A stretch of DNA of 64,000 nucleotides. Source: Massilioclostridium coli. Its GTDB lineage: Bacteria; Bacillota; Clostridia; Oscillospirales; Ruminococcaceae. Made by a program: the position numbers and the translations under genes. Below, one piece after another: positions 17,946-27,776 of the stretch (its first letter is position 1; each line of letters begins with the position of its first letter). The notes below the pieces were generated by a model. It saw nothing but the letters and a program-made list of their open reading frames with translations, was not told where the DNA came from and did no database searches. The stretch lies in NCBI RefSeq assembly GCF_900095865.1, contig NZ_FMIZ01000006.1, forward strand, positions 62,001-126,000. Direction: 5' to 3'.

Positions 17946-19304
17946 ATGTTAAATACACATGATATTTTAGAAACAATTAATATGATACAAAACGAACACC
18001 TGGACATCCGTACCGTTACAATGGGGATCAGTTTGTTAGATTGTATCGACCCTGATATTGAAAAAGCCTGCCAAAAAGTATATGACAAAATCCTGCGCTG
18101 TGCCCAGAACCTAGTACCAGTATGCCAGGAAATTGAAAATCAATACAGCATCCCAATCATTAATAAAAGGATTTCCGTTACACCAATCGCGATTATCTCT
18201 GCTGCGTGTAAAGAGCAAGACCCTGTAAAATTCGCTTTAACATTGGAAAAAGCAGCAAATGCTTGTAACGTTAATTTTATCGGTGGATATTCCGCATTGG
18301 TACAAAAAGGTTTTAGTGCTGGTGACAAGGAATTGATTGAATCCATTCCTAGGGCTTTAGCAGTTACAGACCATGTATGTTCTTCTGTCAATATTGGTTC
18401 CACCAAAACAGGTATTAATTTGGATGCCTGCGCTATGATGGGTAAAATCATCAAAAAAACAGCGGAAGAAACAGCTGACCGCGACTGTATTGGCGCCGCA
18501 AAACTGGTTGTATTTTGTAACGCACCAGAGGATAACCCATTTATGGCAGGCGCGTTCCACGGCGTTGGGGAGCCGGATTGCATCATCAATGTTGGTGTAT
18601 CTGGTCCAGGTGTAGTAAGGGCAGCGTTGGAAAAAGAAAAAGACGCAAACATCACTCAGATTGCGGATACCATTAAAAAAACTGCCTTTAAAATTACCCG
18701 TATGGGAATGTTGGTTGGTACCGAAGCTTCTAAACGTCTGGGGGTTCCATTTGGTATTGTTGACCTTTCACTGGCACCAACGCCTGAAGTGGGCGATTCT
18801 GTTGCACATATTCTGGAAGAAATCGGATTGGAAAAATGTGGAACACACGGTACAACCGCTACTTTGGCAATGTTAAACGACGCAGTAAAAAAAGGTGGCG
18901 TAATGGCCTCTTCCCAAGTTGGTGGGTTATCTGGTGCGTTTATACCAGTGTCCGAAGATGCTGGTATGATTGACGCCGCACGTTGTGGCGCTTTAAGTAT
19001 TGAAAAGCTAGAAGCGATGACAGCAGTTTGTTCTGTAGGTTTAGATATGATTGTTGTCCCAGGTGATACACCAGACGATACCCTCTCTGCAATTATTGCG
19101 GATGAAGCTGCAATAGGCATGGTAAACTTTAAAACCACAGCAGTGCGTTTGATTCCTGCAATTGGTAAAAAGGCAGGAGAAGAATTGAACTTTGGTGGTT
19201 TATTGGGTACTGGTCCAATTATGGAATTGAATACAAAATCTTCCAGTAAATTTATTTCTCGTGGCGGACAAATTCCAGCTCCTCTACAAAGTTTGAAAAA
19301 CTAA
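17946..19304 (+). CDS. DUF711 (UPF0210) family protein
   Basis: 452 residues from the ATG at 17946 ([15 protein letters not shown]); an in-frame TTG at 17937 lies too close to the Shine-Dalgarno AAGGAAAGG. The family is about 450 residues, cytosolic, conserved across Firmicutes and archaea, and its biochemical role is not established to my knowledge. Conserved stretches visible include IDLSLAP-like [16 protein letters not shown] and [15 protein letters not shown]. Tight coupling to the ACT gene suggests the ACT protein is its regulatory subunit. The operon ends at a strong terminator at 19401-19440. Confidence 0.93.
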   Translation: MLNTHDILETINMIQNEHLDIRTVTMGISLLDCIDPDIEKACQKVYDKILRCAQNLVPVCQEIENQYSIPIINKRISVTPIAIISAACKEQDPVKFALTLEKAANACNVNFIGGYSALVQKGFSAGDKELIESIPRALAVTDHVCSSVNIGSTKTGINLDACAMMGKIIKKTAEETADRDCIGAAKLVVFCNAPEDNPFMAGAFHGVGEPDCIINVGVSGPGVVRAALEKEKDANITQIADTIKKTAFKITRMGMLVGTEASKRLGVPFGIVDLSLAPTPEVGDSVAHILEEIGLEKCGTHGTTATLAMLNDAVKKGGVMASSQVGGLSGAFIPVSEDAGMIDAARCGALSIEKLEAMTAVCSVGLDMIVVPGDTPDDTLSAIIADEAAIGMVNFKTTAVRLIPAIGKKAGEELNFGGLLGTGPIMELNTKSSSKFISRGGQIPAPLQSLKN

Positions 19305-19400
19305 CAAAATTTATTTACATATTATTCACACAAAACACAATTAATGCAAGATTAAACCCCACAACTTGCATTTTAGAATGAATTCACTAAAAATATGTAC

Positions 19401-19447
19401 AAAACATGGCGGCCTTAAAATAAGTAGGCCGCCATGTTTTTATTGTT
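19401..19447 (+). terminator. Strong intrinsic terminator after the DUF711 gene
   Basis: Arms 19401-19415 and 19426-19440 form a 15-bp stem with a GC-rich core (CATGGCGGCCT/AGGCCGCCATG) followed by T-rich sequence. Confidence 0.9.
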
Positions 19448-19557
19448 TTTGATGAAATTATTCCATAAAATAATATTATTTTATATTATTCCTATTTTTA
19501 TATTGTGATAATAAACAAAATATTATCAAACATTTAGTTTATTCATAATATTTGCTA

Positions 19558-19586
19558 TTGCAAATCTTGCAATTTGGGTATACAAT
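19558..19586 (+). promoter_or_regulatory. Promoter of the V-type ATPase operon
   Basis: TTGCAA (19558-19563), 17-bp spacer, TACAAT (19581-19586), about 50 bp before the first ATG of the operon. The preceding stretch (19448-19557) is A/T-rich and shows no gene. Confidence 0.65.
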
Positions 19587-19635
19587 AAAGGAAATTATTC
19601 CTTACCTATTTTACAGGGTAGAACGGAGGGGTTTT

Positions 19636-19947
19636 ATGCAGGAGTTAATTAACCGGATTATTCAGATTAACCAAATTGCTGACCAGAAAGTAAAACAAGC
19701 GGAAAGCGAACAGCAGAAAGCTTTCAACCATCTGGAAACAGAAAAAGTTGACGTGTCTGATGAAATCCAATCCAGAGCAACCAATCGTTTGGGTAACTTT
19801 GAAGACAGTGAAAAACGGAATGCGGAAGAATCAATTAAAAAAATTCGCCACCGTTACCACATGGAAAAACAAAGGTTACAAGAAATTTACGACCAAAACC
19901 ACAAAAAGTGGGTTGACCAATTGGTTAACCAGGTATTACACAAATAA
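19636..19947 (+). CDS. V-type ATPase peripheral-stalk subunit (G/H type)
   Basis: 103 residues from the ATG at 19636 (MQELINRIIQIN), preceded by ACGGAGGGG; the frame is open upstream but lacks another plausible start. The whole protein is predicted coiled coil rich in Gln, Glu and Lys (DQKVKQAESEQQKAFNHLE), as in NtpF/AhaH. It would pair with subunit E to form the peripheral stalk holding the A3B3 head to subunit I. Identification rests on position and coiled-coil character rather than strong sequence motifs. Confidence 0.8.
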   Translation: MQELINRIIQINQIADQKVKQAESEQQKAFNHLETEKVDVSDEIQSRATNRLGNFEDSEKRNAEESIKKIRHRYHMEKQRLQEIYDQNHKKWVDQLVNQVLHK

Positions 19948-19972
19948 CTGAGGTGGATAAGGAGTTGTCATT

Positions 19973-21025
19973 ATGCTGAACACGATGACCAATAAAGCAA
20001 TTGTGACAAAGGCTCGTGCCATGTACGGCAAACGCATCACCTCAACTCAATACGACGAGATGATAAAATGCCGTTCAGTCAATGATCTTGCTACTTATTT
20101 GAAAAATGAAACACATTTTCAAACAATTTTATTTGGAATCAATGAATCGAATATCCATCGTGGTCAATTAGAAAACCTATTAAGACGAGATGTGTTTGAC
20201 CAGTACACAAAATTGTACCATTTTACAACATCCTCTCATAATGATATGTTTCAATCCGTGATCATGGAAGAGGAGATAAAAGAAATCCTCCGTATGGTAT
20301 TATTGTTAAAAGCAAAAAATCCACAAAGCTATATTTTGGATTTGCCAGCTTATTTGATTTCTAAAGCACATGTAGATTTAATGGAAATGGCAAAGGTAAC
20401 TACCTACGATGAATTAATTCAAGTATTAGGGAATACCGAATATGCTGCTATTTTACGAAAATATCAGCCCAACGAAAACCATCCCACTATTAGTTATATT
20501 GCATGTGAACACGCATTTTATGAATATTTTTTTGAAAAAACACGGCACATGATCCGACAAGTATATCGTAGCAATGAACAATATGAGCTACTACGCCTAC
20601 TTGGTATCCGGATTGACCTGTTAAACCTGACCAATATTTATCGTGCAAAAGCTCTGTTCCAAACATCTGAAAAAAATGCTTTGAAACGTGTTTTTCCTTT
20701 TTATCGTAAATTATCTGCTCAGAAAATACAGGAAATTGCAGCTTGTGATAGCAAAGAAGCTGTAGAACAAAAAATTTCGAACTGGTTCGGAAAAGTAGGA
20801 CAGTATGGTATTGAATGGGATTCAAATTCGTATATTGAAAAATTGACCGATCGTATCACCTATCATATATCACGACAATATATTCATACATCTACCCACT
20901 CATCCGCAGTATTTTATGCTTTCCATATCCTAAGCCAACTAGAACTTACTAATGTAATCAACATCATTGAGGGGATCCGCTATCAAATCCCACAAGATGA
21001 AATTCAAAATTTGATTGTTCGGTAA
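19973..21025 (+). CDS. V-type ATP synthase subunit C
   Basis: 350 residues, the NtpC/AtpC (V-type d subunit) family: it links the rotating D-F stalk to the K ring. N-terminus NKAIVTKARAMYGKRIT matches the family, and an internal duplicated helical funnel is expected; DLLNLTNIYRAKALF, with the RID-x-NL-x-N-IYRxK signature, is clear near residue 212. ATG at 19973 follows AAGGAG. Its placement before subunit I differs from the common I-K-E-C-F order. Confidence 0.9.
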   Translation: MLNTMTNKAIVTKARAMYGKRITSTQYDEMIKCRSVNDLATYLKNETHFQTILFGINESNIHRGQLENLLRRDVFDQYTKLYHFTTSSHNDMFQSVIMEEEIKEILRMVLLLKAKNPQSYILDLPAYLISKAHVDLMEMAKVTTYDELIQVLGNTEYAAILRKYQPNENHPTISYIACEHAFYEYFFEKTRHMIRQVYRSNEQYELLRLLGIRIDLLNLTNIYRAKALFQTSEKNALKRVFPFYRKLSAQKIQEIAACDSKEAVEQKISNWFGKVGQYGIEWDSNSYIEKLTDRITYHISRQYIHTSTHSSAVFYAFHILSQLELTNVINIIEGIRYQIPQDEIQNLIVR

Positions 21026-21041
21026 AGGAGGTGTATGAAGC

Positions 21042-23009
21042 ATGTCAATTGAAAAGATGTCTTTAATGAACATCTATGGTGATATCAATGATTTGGATCA
21101 AGTTTTGATCCGTTGCTGCGAAAGCAAACTGTTCCATGCTGAGACAGCACCAACTGGTTCTTCTGGTAATACTGTATTCCGTACTGTCAACGACCCAAAT
21201 CCTCATATTGGAGCAATGCAAAACATTACTCAGTTATTAAATGATTTATCCATTCCGGAAGTTTATCAAGATTATTCCGATCTGGACATGACGGATGCAC
21301 AAATTGAAGATTATATTACCCAAGTACAAGGAAAAATAAGAGAGTTTCTTCAAAAACGAAATCAGATAAAAACGGACCTGGATATGCATAATCAGGCAGC
21401 TGTCACTGTAAGCCATATGTTTGGTTTAAATTGCAGGATTGATGATATTTTTCAATTAAAATATTCCAAGGCCTGTTTTGGACGGCTCCCAGTAGATAGC
21501 TATCCAAAACTTGCATATTTTTCAAAAAAGAACTTTTTTTTCTTTCCCTTTGACCATGATGAATATTACTATTGGGGAATGTATTTTGTTCCGATCAGTG
21601 ATGCAGATGAGATTGAAAACCTATTTGAATCATTGTACTTTGAAGAAGTTAAAATCCCGGATTATGCTCATGGAAACCCACAGTCAGCAGCAGAGGCGCT
21701 CCATAAGCAAATTCAAGAAGAAAAAAACGAGATTGCGAAAATTGATCAGCAATTAGAAGAAGTCAAAAAACAGGAGTTTATTCAGCTACAGCAGGTATAT
21801 TCCCTCATCAAAGTAAAACATGATTCCTTCCAATTCCGAAAGTATGCTGTTATATTCGACAAACAATTCCGTTTGGAAGGTTTTGTCCCAAAAAGAAAAG
21901 TGAAAAAATTTGCCGCACTTTTTGATGATCTTCCAAATGTAATTTGTGAGGATTGTCCAGAAGATACTGATGCAAGGCTAACCCCACCAGTTAAATTGAG
22001 AACCAATTGGCTGTTCCGTCCATTTGAAATGTATGTGGAGATGTATGGTCTGCCAGGTTATTATGATTTTAACCCAACTTCCTATATTGGATTGATTTAC
22101 ACCCTATTATTTGGTATGATGTTTGGCGATTTCGGCCAGGGTATCTGTGTCATCCTCGTCGGTATCTTTATGTGGAAGTGGCGCAAGATGATGCTAGGGC
22201 AAATATTAACCCGTTGTGGTGTTGCAAGCATGTTCTTCGGCATGTTGTATGGATCGTGCTTTGGCTTTGAAGGGTGTTTCAAACCGCTATTTAACGCCAT
22301 TGGATTAGGAAATATCTTCCCGTTGGATGTGATGGATTCCAATACCTCGATTTCCATCTTGATCGTTTCGCTTGGAATTGGCGTTGTAATCATTTTAGCT
22401 TCTATGATCATCAACATCTATTTAGGATTTAAGAAAAAGGATATGAAGAAGGCGCTTTTCTCCAACAATGGTTTAGCTGGTTTATTGTTCTATGGCGGTA
22501 TTATTGGAGCAGTTATCCTAATGTTGGTATTAAAAGTAAACGTATTTAATCCTTTCTTCTTAGCAATTGTTGTGATTTTACCATTGGTTTTGATTTTCTT
22601 CCAACAACCTTTGGGACAAAAGTTAAACCGTCGCCTGTTTAAAAAGCGTAAAAAAGAAGAGGAAGAAAAATTTAGCGGCGTAGACGCCAGCTTTGAAATG
22701 TTTGATATCCTCTTAAGCTATTGTACCAATACCCTTTCCTTCTTAAGGGTAGGAGGTTTCGTATTAAGCCATGCTGCTCTAATGTTGGTTGTTATGACCT
22801 TCGCCCATATGGCAGGTAGTTTTGGCAGCCCAATTGTAGTTGTAATTGGTAATATTTTTGTTATGGGTCTGGAAGGTTTGATTGTCGGAATCCAGGTATT
22901 AAGGTTGGTTTACTATGAAACCTTTAGCCGTTTCTATGAAAGTGATGGAAAACCTTTTAAACCTTTAACCATTGATTTTAAATACGCCAAAAAAGGTCGT
23001 AAAAAATAA
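21042..23009 (+). CDS. V-type ATP synthase subunit I
   Basis: 655 residues, membrane stator (a-subunit). The N-terminal ~330 residues are cytoplasmic with coiled coil (EEKNEIAKIDQQLEEVKKQ). The C-terminal half has about seven to eight membrane segments (TSYIGLIYTLLFGMMFGDFG, GIGVVIILASMIINIYLGF). The conserved LLSYCTNTLSFLRVGGF helix near residue 570 carries the Arg that faces the ion-binding Glu of the K ring. ATG at 21042 lies 8 nt after AAAGGAGGTG. Complete. Confidence 0.95.
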   Translation: MSIEKMSLMNIYGDINDLDQVLIRCCESKLFHAETAPTGSSGNTVFRTVNDPNPHIGAMQNITQLLNDLSIPEVYQDYSDLDMTDAQIEDYITQVQGKIREFLQKRNQIKTDLDMHNQAAVTVSHMFGLNCRIDDIFQLKYSKACFGRLPVDSYPKLAYFSKKNFFFFPFDHDEYYYWGMYFVPISDADEIENLFESLYFEEVKIPDYAHGNPQSAAEALHKQIQEEKNEIAKIDQQLEEVKKQEFIQLQQVYSLIKVKHDSFQFRKYAVIFDKQFRLEGFVPKRKVKKFAALFDDLPNVICEDCPEDTDARLTPPVKLRTNWLFRPFEMYVEMYGLPGYYDFNPTSYIGLIYTLLFGMMFGDFGQGICVILVGIFMWKWRKMMLGQILTRCGVASMFFGMLYGSCFGFEGCFKPLFNAIGLGNIFPLDVMDSNTSISILIVSLGIGVVIILASMIINIYLGFKKKDMKKALFSNNGLAGLLFYGGIIGAVILMLVLKVNVFNPFFLAIVVILPLVLIFFQQPLGQKLNRRLFKKRKKEEEEKFSGVDASFEMFDILLSYCTNTLSFLRVGGFVLSHAALMLVVMTFAHMAGSFGSPIVVVIGNIFVMGLEGLIVGIQVLRLVYYETFSRFYESDGKPFKPLTIDFKYAKKGRKK

Positions 23010-23102
23010 TGGTGTGAAAACAAAATCAAATAGTTCCCGCTATGCAGGCTGTTTAGCTTGTATGATAGATTATTTTAATATTGAATTTTGGAGGTTTTAC
23101 TT

Positions 23103-23531
23103 ATGTTAATGTTTGTACTCCCTTTACTCGCTATCGTTTTATTAATGATGCCATTGGTTCCTGTATACGCTGGAATTACCACTGGTAAAAAGGCAAAACA
23201 CGCTATTATCTTTAATCTATGCGCTTTCGCTGGTATCGTTCTATTGATGATCGTCCTGCCACTGGGTGGTTTTGTATCCGCTGCTACAGACGCTGGCAGT
23301 GCGGCGGCTGCTTTAAGCACTGGTGATGGTCTAAAATATTTAGGTGCAGCCCTTTCCACTGGCCTTGCTTCCATCGGTGCAGGTGTTGCAGTAGGCGGTG
23401 CTGCTCCAGCAGCAATTGGCGCTTGTAGTGAAGATCCAAAAGCATTTGGTAAATCCATGATTTTCGTTGTAATGGGTGAAGGTATCGCAATCTACGGTTT
23501 GGTTATTTCCTTTATGATTCTGTTTATGTAA
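23103..23531 (+). CDS. V-type ATP synthase subunit K (rotor ring)
   Basis: 142 residues from ATG 23103 (MLMFVLPLLAIVLLMM), 8 nt after GGAGG; the upstream TTG in frame is inside the ribosome site. Four membrane helices form two hairpins. Only the second hairpin is glycine-rich (STGLASIGAGVAVGGAA) and carries the ion-binding Glu in VVMGEGIAIYGLV; the first lacks an acidic residue, as in Gram-positive K subunits. I could not decide Na+ versus H+ specificity. A GC-rich hairpin follows the stop codon. Confidence 0.93.
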   Translation: MLMFVLPLLAIVLLMMPLVPVYAGITTGKKAKHAIIFNLCAFAGIVLLMIVLPLGGFVSAATDAGSAAAALSTGDGLKYLGAALSTGLASIGAGVAVGGAAPAAIGACSEDPKAFGKSMIFVVMGEGIAIYGLVISFMILFM

Positions 23532-23543
23532 GCAAAATAAACA

Positions 23544-23572
23544 ATCCCCATCCCAACAAAGTGGATGGGGAT
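23544..23572 (+). promoter_or_regulatory. Intercistronic hairpin between K and F genes
   Basis: Just after the K stop, CCCCATCC pairs with GGATGGGG across a 9-nt loop. There is no T-run, so it is not a canonical terminator. A 3'-stabilising hairpin would raise K expression relative to the genes downstream, fitting a subunit needed in many copies; this is inference. Confidence 0.6.
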
Positions 23573-23594
23573 GAATCAAGAAATGGAGTATACT

Positions 23595-23903
23595 ATGAAA
23601 TTTTATTGTATAAGTGATAACATTGATACACAGATGGGGATGCGCCTTACCGGTATTGAAGGGGTTGTTGTCCATGAACCGCAAGAAGTAGAACAAGAAA
23701 TCACAAAAGCTTGTGGTAACCCAGAAATCGGTATCCTATTAATTTCCGAAAAATTAATGAAGCTTTGCCCAGACTTGATTTATGATTTTAAACTGCATAG
23801 GAAATATCCATTATTAGTAGAAATCCCAGACCGCCACGGTACTGCTGATATCAGTGGAACCATCACAAACTATGTTCGTGAAGCAATTGGGGTTAAAATT
23901 TAA
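23595..23903 (+). CDS. V-type ATP synthase subunit F
   Basis: 102 residues from ATG 23595 (MKFYCISDNIDTQMG), preceded by GGAG; the ten upstream in-frame codons overlap the intercistronic hairpin. Subunit F (NtpG) is the small Rossmann-like part of the central stalk, binding subunit D. The family features IGILLISEKL and the TGIEGVVV region are present. The length of about 100 residues is normal. Confidence 0.9.
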   Translation: MKFYCISDNIDTQMGMRLTGIEGVVVHEPQEVEQEITKACGNPEIGILLISEKLMKLCPDLIYDFKLHRKYPLLVEIPDRHGTADISGTITNYVREAIGVKI

Positions 23904-23938
23904 TTTGCGATACAGCCAAATAAGAAGGTGAACAATAA

Positions 23939-24535
23939 ATGGCATACGATAACGAAAAACTGCAAAGATTTGAGCAATCTGTTTTAATGGAAGCCGAGAA
24001 AAAAATACAGGAAATCCAAGCTGAAACAGAAAAAATGAAAGAAAATGAATTGGAAAATACTCGCCAAAAAGAATATGATAAGATGTTTTCTGTTATGCAG
24101 GAACAGGTACACCAATTGCAGTTAAAATACCGCCAAGAGGTAACCAAAGTAGAATTGGATGGAAAACGGGAGTTGCTCGAATTCCGCAATCAACTAACCG
24201 AAAAAATTTTTCAAGAAGCGGAAGAAAAGTTACAAAAATTCACTGATACAAAAGAGTACCAATCCTTTTTGCTTACTTCCATCCAAACAGCGGCAGAAAG
24301 TTTTACTGGTCAACCAATGATTATTTCCATACAGGAAAAAGACCTTCCATTGACCGAAAAAATTTGTGAATTGGTACCAACTGCTACTGTCCAGGCAGAC
24401 CCTGCCAATCAATTAGGTGGTTTCAAGCTGATTCAGCCAGAAAAAAATGTGCTACAAGATGAGACGTTTGCAAACGACCTCGACAAGCAACGTCAGGAAT
24501 TTTACCGTACCTGCGGCTTGACCATTGCTGTATAA
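23939..24535 (+). CDS. V-type ATP synthase subunit E
   Basis: 198 residues. The peripheral-stalk subunit E has a long N-terminal coiled coil (MEAEKKIQEIQAETEKMKE, KYRQEVTKVELDGKRELLE) and a globular C-terminal domain that contacts subunit B (NQLGGFKLIQPEKNVLQDETF). ATG at 23939 follows AAGGTG. It lies directly before subunit A. Confidence 0.9.
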   Translation: MAYDNEKLQRFEQSVLMEAEKKIQEIQAETEKMKENELENTRQKEYDKMFSVMQEQVHQLQLKYRQEVTKVELDGKRELLEFRNQLTEKIFQEAEEKLQKFTDTKEYQSFLLTSIQTAAESFTGQPMIISIQEKDLPLTEKICELVPTATVQADPANQLGGFKLIQPEKNVLQDETFANDLDKQRQEFYRTCGLTIAV

Positions 24536-24559
24536 CTATAAATAGATGAGGTGATATCA

Positions 24560-26311
24560 TTGGCTAACGTAATTTACTCCATCAATGGCCCTGTTGTCAA
24601 AATCAAAGATACGCAGGATTTTTCCATGTTGGAAATGGTATATGTAGGAAAACAAAAAATCATTGGCGAGGTCATCTCTATCAATGATAAAGAAACCACT
24701 ATTCAAGTATATGAAAGTACCACCGGACTAAAACCAGGCGAACCTGTTTATGGTACAGGGGCTCCATTATCCGCTACTTTGGGTCCTGGTATTATTTCAA
24801 ATATCTTTGATGGTATTGAGCGCCCTTTGCGGGATATGGCAGAGGAAACCGGAGCGTTTATTGGCATTGGTTCTGATGTATCCTCTTTAGACCTGAAAAA
24901 AACATATGATGTAACAATTACTGTATCTGTAGGGGATCACCTAACAGGTGGTGATATTTACGCTACCTGTCCAGAAACCTCCGCAATTGAACACCGCTGC
25001 ATGCTCTCCCCTATGTTGGAAGGCGATGTCATAGAGGTAAAACCAAATGGTTCTTACACTGTAAATGATACCGTCGTTGTCATCAAAGACGCACAAGGGA
25101 ATATCCATGAATTAACTCTGTGTCAGAAATGGCCAATCCGTACTGCCCGTCCTGTAAAAGAAAGAAAACCAATCAACCGTCCATTGATTACTGGCCAACG
25201 TGTGATTGATACCATGTTCCCAATTGCCAAGGGTGGCGCTGCTGCTATTCCAGGCGGATTTGGTACTGGTAAAACCATGACACAGCACCAGTTGGCAAAA
25301 TGGTGTGATGCTGACTTAATTGTATATATTGGTTGCGGGGAACGTGGGAACGAGATGACTCAGGTTTTGGAAGAATTCTCCGAATTGATTGACCCACGCA
25401 CCCAACGTCCTCTCACCGACCGTACTGTATTGATTGCAAATACCTCCAATATGCCAGTTGCTGCCCGTGAGGCTTCTATCTACACTGGTATTACATTGGC
25501 AGAATACTACCGTGACATGGGATACCATGTGGCTATCATGGCAGACTCCACTTCCCGTTGGGCAGAGGCTTTGAGGGAAATCTCTGGTCGTTTGGAAGAA
25601 ATGCCAGCAGAAGAAGGGTTTCCAGCATATCTACCATCCCGTCTATCCCAATTCTATGAACGTGCTGGCTATATGGTAAACTTGAATGATACCGAAGGTT
25701 CTGTTACTATTATCGGCGCGGTTTCCCCACAAGGTTCCGACTTCTCCGAACCAGTTACACAAAACACAAAACGTTTTGTACGTTGTTTCTGGGCTTTAGA
25801 TAAATCCTTGGCTTATGCCCGTCACTATCCAGCAATTAACTGGATGACTAGCTACAGCGAATACGAAGATGATCTGGCAGATTTCTATGCAAAAAATGTT
25901 GGGGAAGATTTTTTGGCATTAAAACAACGGACTTCCGCTTTATTGGCGGAGGAATCCAACCTGATGGAAATTGTAAAACTGATTGGGGCAGATGTGCTAC
26001 CAGATGACCAAAAACTAGTTATTGAAACTGCGAAAGTCATCCGTGTAGGATTCTTACAGCAAAACGCATTCCATAAAGATGATACCTATGTTCCAATGAA
26101 AAAACAATTGGAAATGATGAAGGTAATCCTGTATTTATACGATAAAGCAACCGAACTGGTGTTGCGTAATATTCCAATTTCTAATATTATCAGCACAGGT
26201 ATTTTTGATAAATTAACCCGTATTAAATACGATGTTCCAAATGACCATCTGGAAATGTTTGAGGATTACTACAAAGAAATTGATCAAAAACTTATGGAAA
26301 GCGACAAATAA
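24560..26311 (+). CDS. V-type ATP synthase catalytic subunit A
   Basis: 583 residues from TTG 24560 (MANVIYSINGPVVKI), 6-7 nt after GAGGTG; the upstream GTG at 24551 overlaps the ribosome site. The catalytic P-loop GGFGTGKTMTQHQ lies near residue 234, and GCGERGNEMTQVLEEF and MADSTSRWAEALREISGRL carry the catalytic Glu and arginine contacts. The non-homologous insertion typical of A subunits precedes the P-loop (PVKERKPINRPLITGQRV). It forms the A3B3 head with subunit B. Confidence 0.97.
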   Translation: MANVIYSINGPVVKIKDTQDFSMLEMVYVGKQKIIGEVISINDKETTIQVYESTTGLKPGEPVYGTGAPLSATLGPGIISNIFDGIERPLRDMAEETGAFIGIGSDVSSLDLKKTYDVTITVSVGDHLTGGDIYATCPETSAIEHRCMLSPMLEGDVIEVKPNGSYTVNDTVVVIKDAQGNIHELTLCQKWPIRTARPVKERKPINRPLITGQRVIDTMFPIAKGGAAAIPGGFGTGKTMTQHQLAKWCDADLIVYIGCGERGNEMTQVLEEFSELIDPRTQRPLTDRTVLIANTSNMPVAAREASIYTGITLAEYYRDMGYHVAIMADSTSRWAEALREISGRLEEMPAEEGFPAYLPSRLSQFYERAGYMVNLNDTEGSVTIIGAVSPQGSDFSEPVTQNTKRFVRCFWALDKSLAYARHYPAINWMTSYSEYEDDLADFYAKNVGEDFLALKQRTSALLAEESNLMEIVKLIGADVLPDDQKLVIETAKVIRVGFLQQNAFHKDDTYVPMKKQLEMMKVILYLYDKATELVLRNIPISNIISTGIFDKLTRIKYDVPNDHLEMFEDYYKEIDQKLMESDK

Positions 26312-26332
26312 TAAGGATTGGAGTGAGGCCCT

Positions 26333-27742
26333 ATGGCGATTCAACACATTGGATTAAAAGAAATTAACGGTCCATTGGTTGTGTTAGATGATGTAGAAGG
26401 TGCCAGTTTTGAAGAGCTGGTTCAGCTTCATCTGGAAAACGGCTCGGTTCGTTTAGGCCGTATTGTTCAAATTATGGGAAAACGTGTTGTGGTACAGGTA
26501 TTTGAAGGCACTGATGGCCTTTCCTTGAATAATACCACCACTGAATTTACAGGACACCCAATGGAAATTGCCCTTTCAAAAGAAATTTTAGGCCGTATTT
26601 TTAACGGCGCTGGAAAACCAATTGATGGTTTAGGGGATATTTATGCGGATCAATACGCCGATATCAATGGTCAGCCAATCAATCCGGTTTCCCGTGTCTA
26701 TCCACAGAACTATATCCGTACAGGAATTTCCGCTATTGATGCCATGATGACATTGATACGTGGTCAAAAGCTTCCTATTTTTTCTGACTCCGGTTTGAGC
26801 CATAACAAATTGGCAGTCCAAATTGTACGCCAGGCAAAAATCGCTGAGGACAATGGTCAAGGCTTTGGTATTGTATTCGCGGCAATGGGTGTTAACAACG
26901 ATGTTGCCGATTACTTTAAAGCAAAATTCCAGGAAAGCGGTGTTTTGGAACGTGTTGCGATGTTTGTAAATCTAGCAAACGATCCAATTATCGAACGTAT
27001 CTTGACCCCTAGATGTGCTCTTACAGCTGCAGAATATTTGGCATATCAGCACAATATGCACATTCTGGTTATCTTAACTGATATGACATCCTATGCGGAA
27101 GCTGTCCGTGAATTCTCCTCTTCCAAAGGTGAAATTCCAGGAAGAAAAGGATTCCCAGGCTATTTGTATTCGGACTTTGCTTCCTTGTATGAACGTGCTG
27201 GTATTATCAAAGGGGCATCTGGCTCTGTTACGCAGATCCCTATTTTGACGATGCCGAATGGTGATATTACCCACCCAATCCCTGACTTAACTGGCTATAT
27301 TACCGAAGGACAAATTGTATTGGACCGTGCCTTAGCCCAACAAGGGATTTACCCACCAATTGCTGTACTACCATCCTTATCCCGTCTGATGAAAGACGGT
27401 ATCGGGGAAGGGTTTACCCGGGCAGACCATGCGGATGTTTCTAACCAATTGTTCGCTTGCTACGCAAAAGTAAGCGATGCCCGTGCCCTAGCTTCTGTTA
27501 TCGGGGAAGAAGAATTATCCGAAACCGATAAAGCCTATATGGAATTTGGACGCCAATTTGAACAAAACTTTATCCAACAAGGTGAAAATGAAGACAGGAC
27601 AATGGAACAAACCCTGGAATTGGGTTGGGACTTACTCTGCCTACTGCCAAAAGAAGAATTGGACCGTATCAATTCTGACCTATTATTCCAGTTCTACGAT
27701 TCCAGCCGTGCGGATCGTTTCCGTAAAAATAAAAGATTCTAA
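26333..27742 (+). CDS. V-type ATP synthase regulatory subunit B
   Basis: 469 residues. The non-catalytic nucleotide subunit lacks a normal Walker A (the P-loop position reads [12 protein letters not shown]), as is usual for B. Conserved motifs: [33 protein letters not shown], and the C-terminal [20 protein letters not shown]. The C-terminus is [19 protein letters not shown] follows GAGTGAGG. Complete. Confidence 0.97.
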   Translation: MAIQHIGLKEINGPLVVLDDVEGASFEELVQLHLENGSVRLGRIVQIMGKRVVVQVFEGTDGLSLNNTTTEFTGHPMEIALSKEILGRIFNGAGKPIDGLGDIYADQYADINGQPINPVSRVYPQNYIRTGISAIDAMMTLIRGQKLPIFSDSGLSHNKLAVQIVRQAKIAEDNGQGFGIVFAAMGVNNDVADYFKAKFQESGVLERVAMFVNLANDPIIERILTPRCALTAAEYLAYQHNMHILVILTDMTSYAEAVREFSSSKGEIPGRKGFPGYLYSDFASLYERAGIIKGASGSVTQIPILTMPNGDITHPIPDLTGYITEGQIVLDRALAQQGIYPPIAVLPSLSRLMKDGIGEGFTRADHADVSNQLFACYAKVSDARALASVIGEEELSETDKAYMEFGRQFEQNFIQQGENEDRTMEQTLELGWDLLCLLPKEELDRINSDLLFQFYDSSRADRFRKNKRF

Positions 27743-27776
27743 AAACACGATCCAATGATTGAAGGGAGGTCCATCT

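Noticed and set aside
18140-18655. 171-codon minus-strand open frame
   Set aside because: Shadow of the DUF711 gene on the opposite strand.
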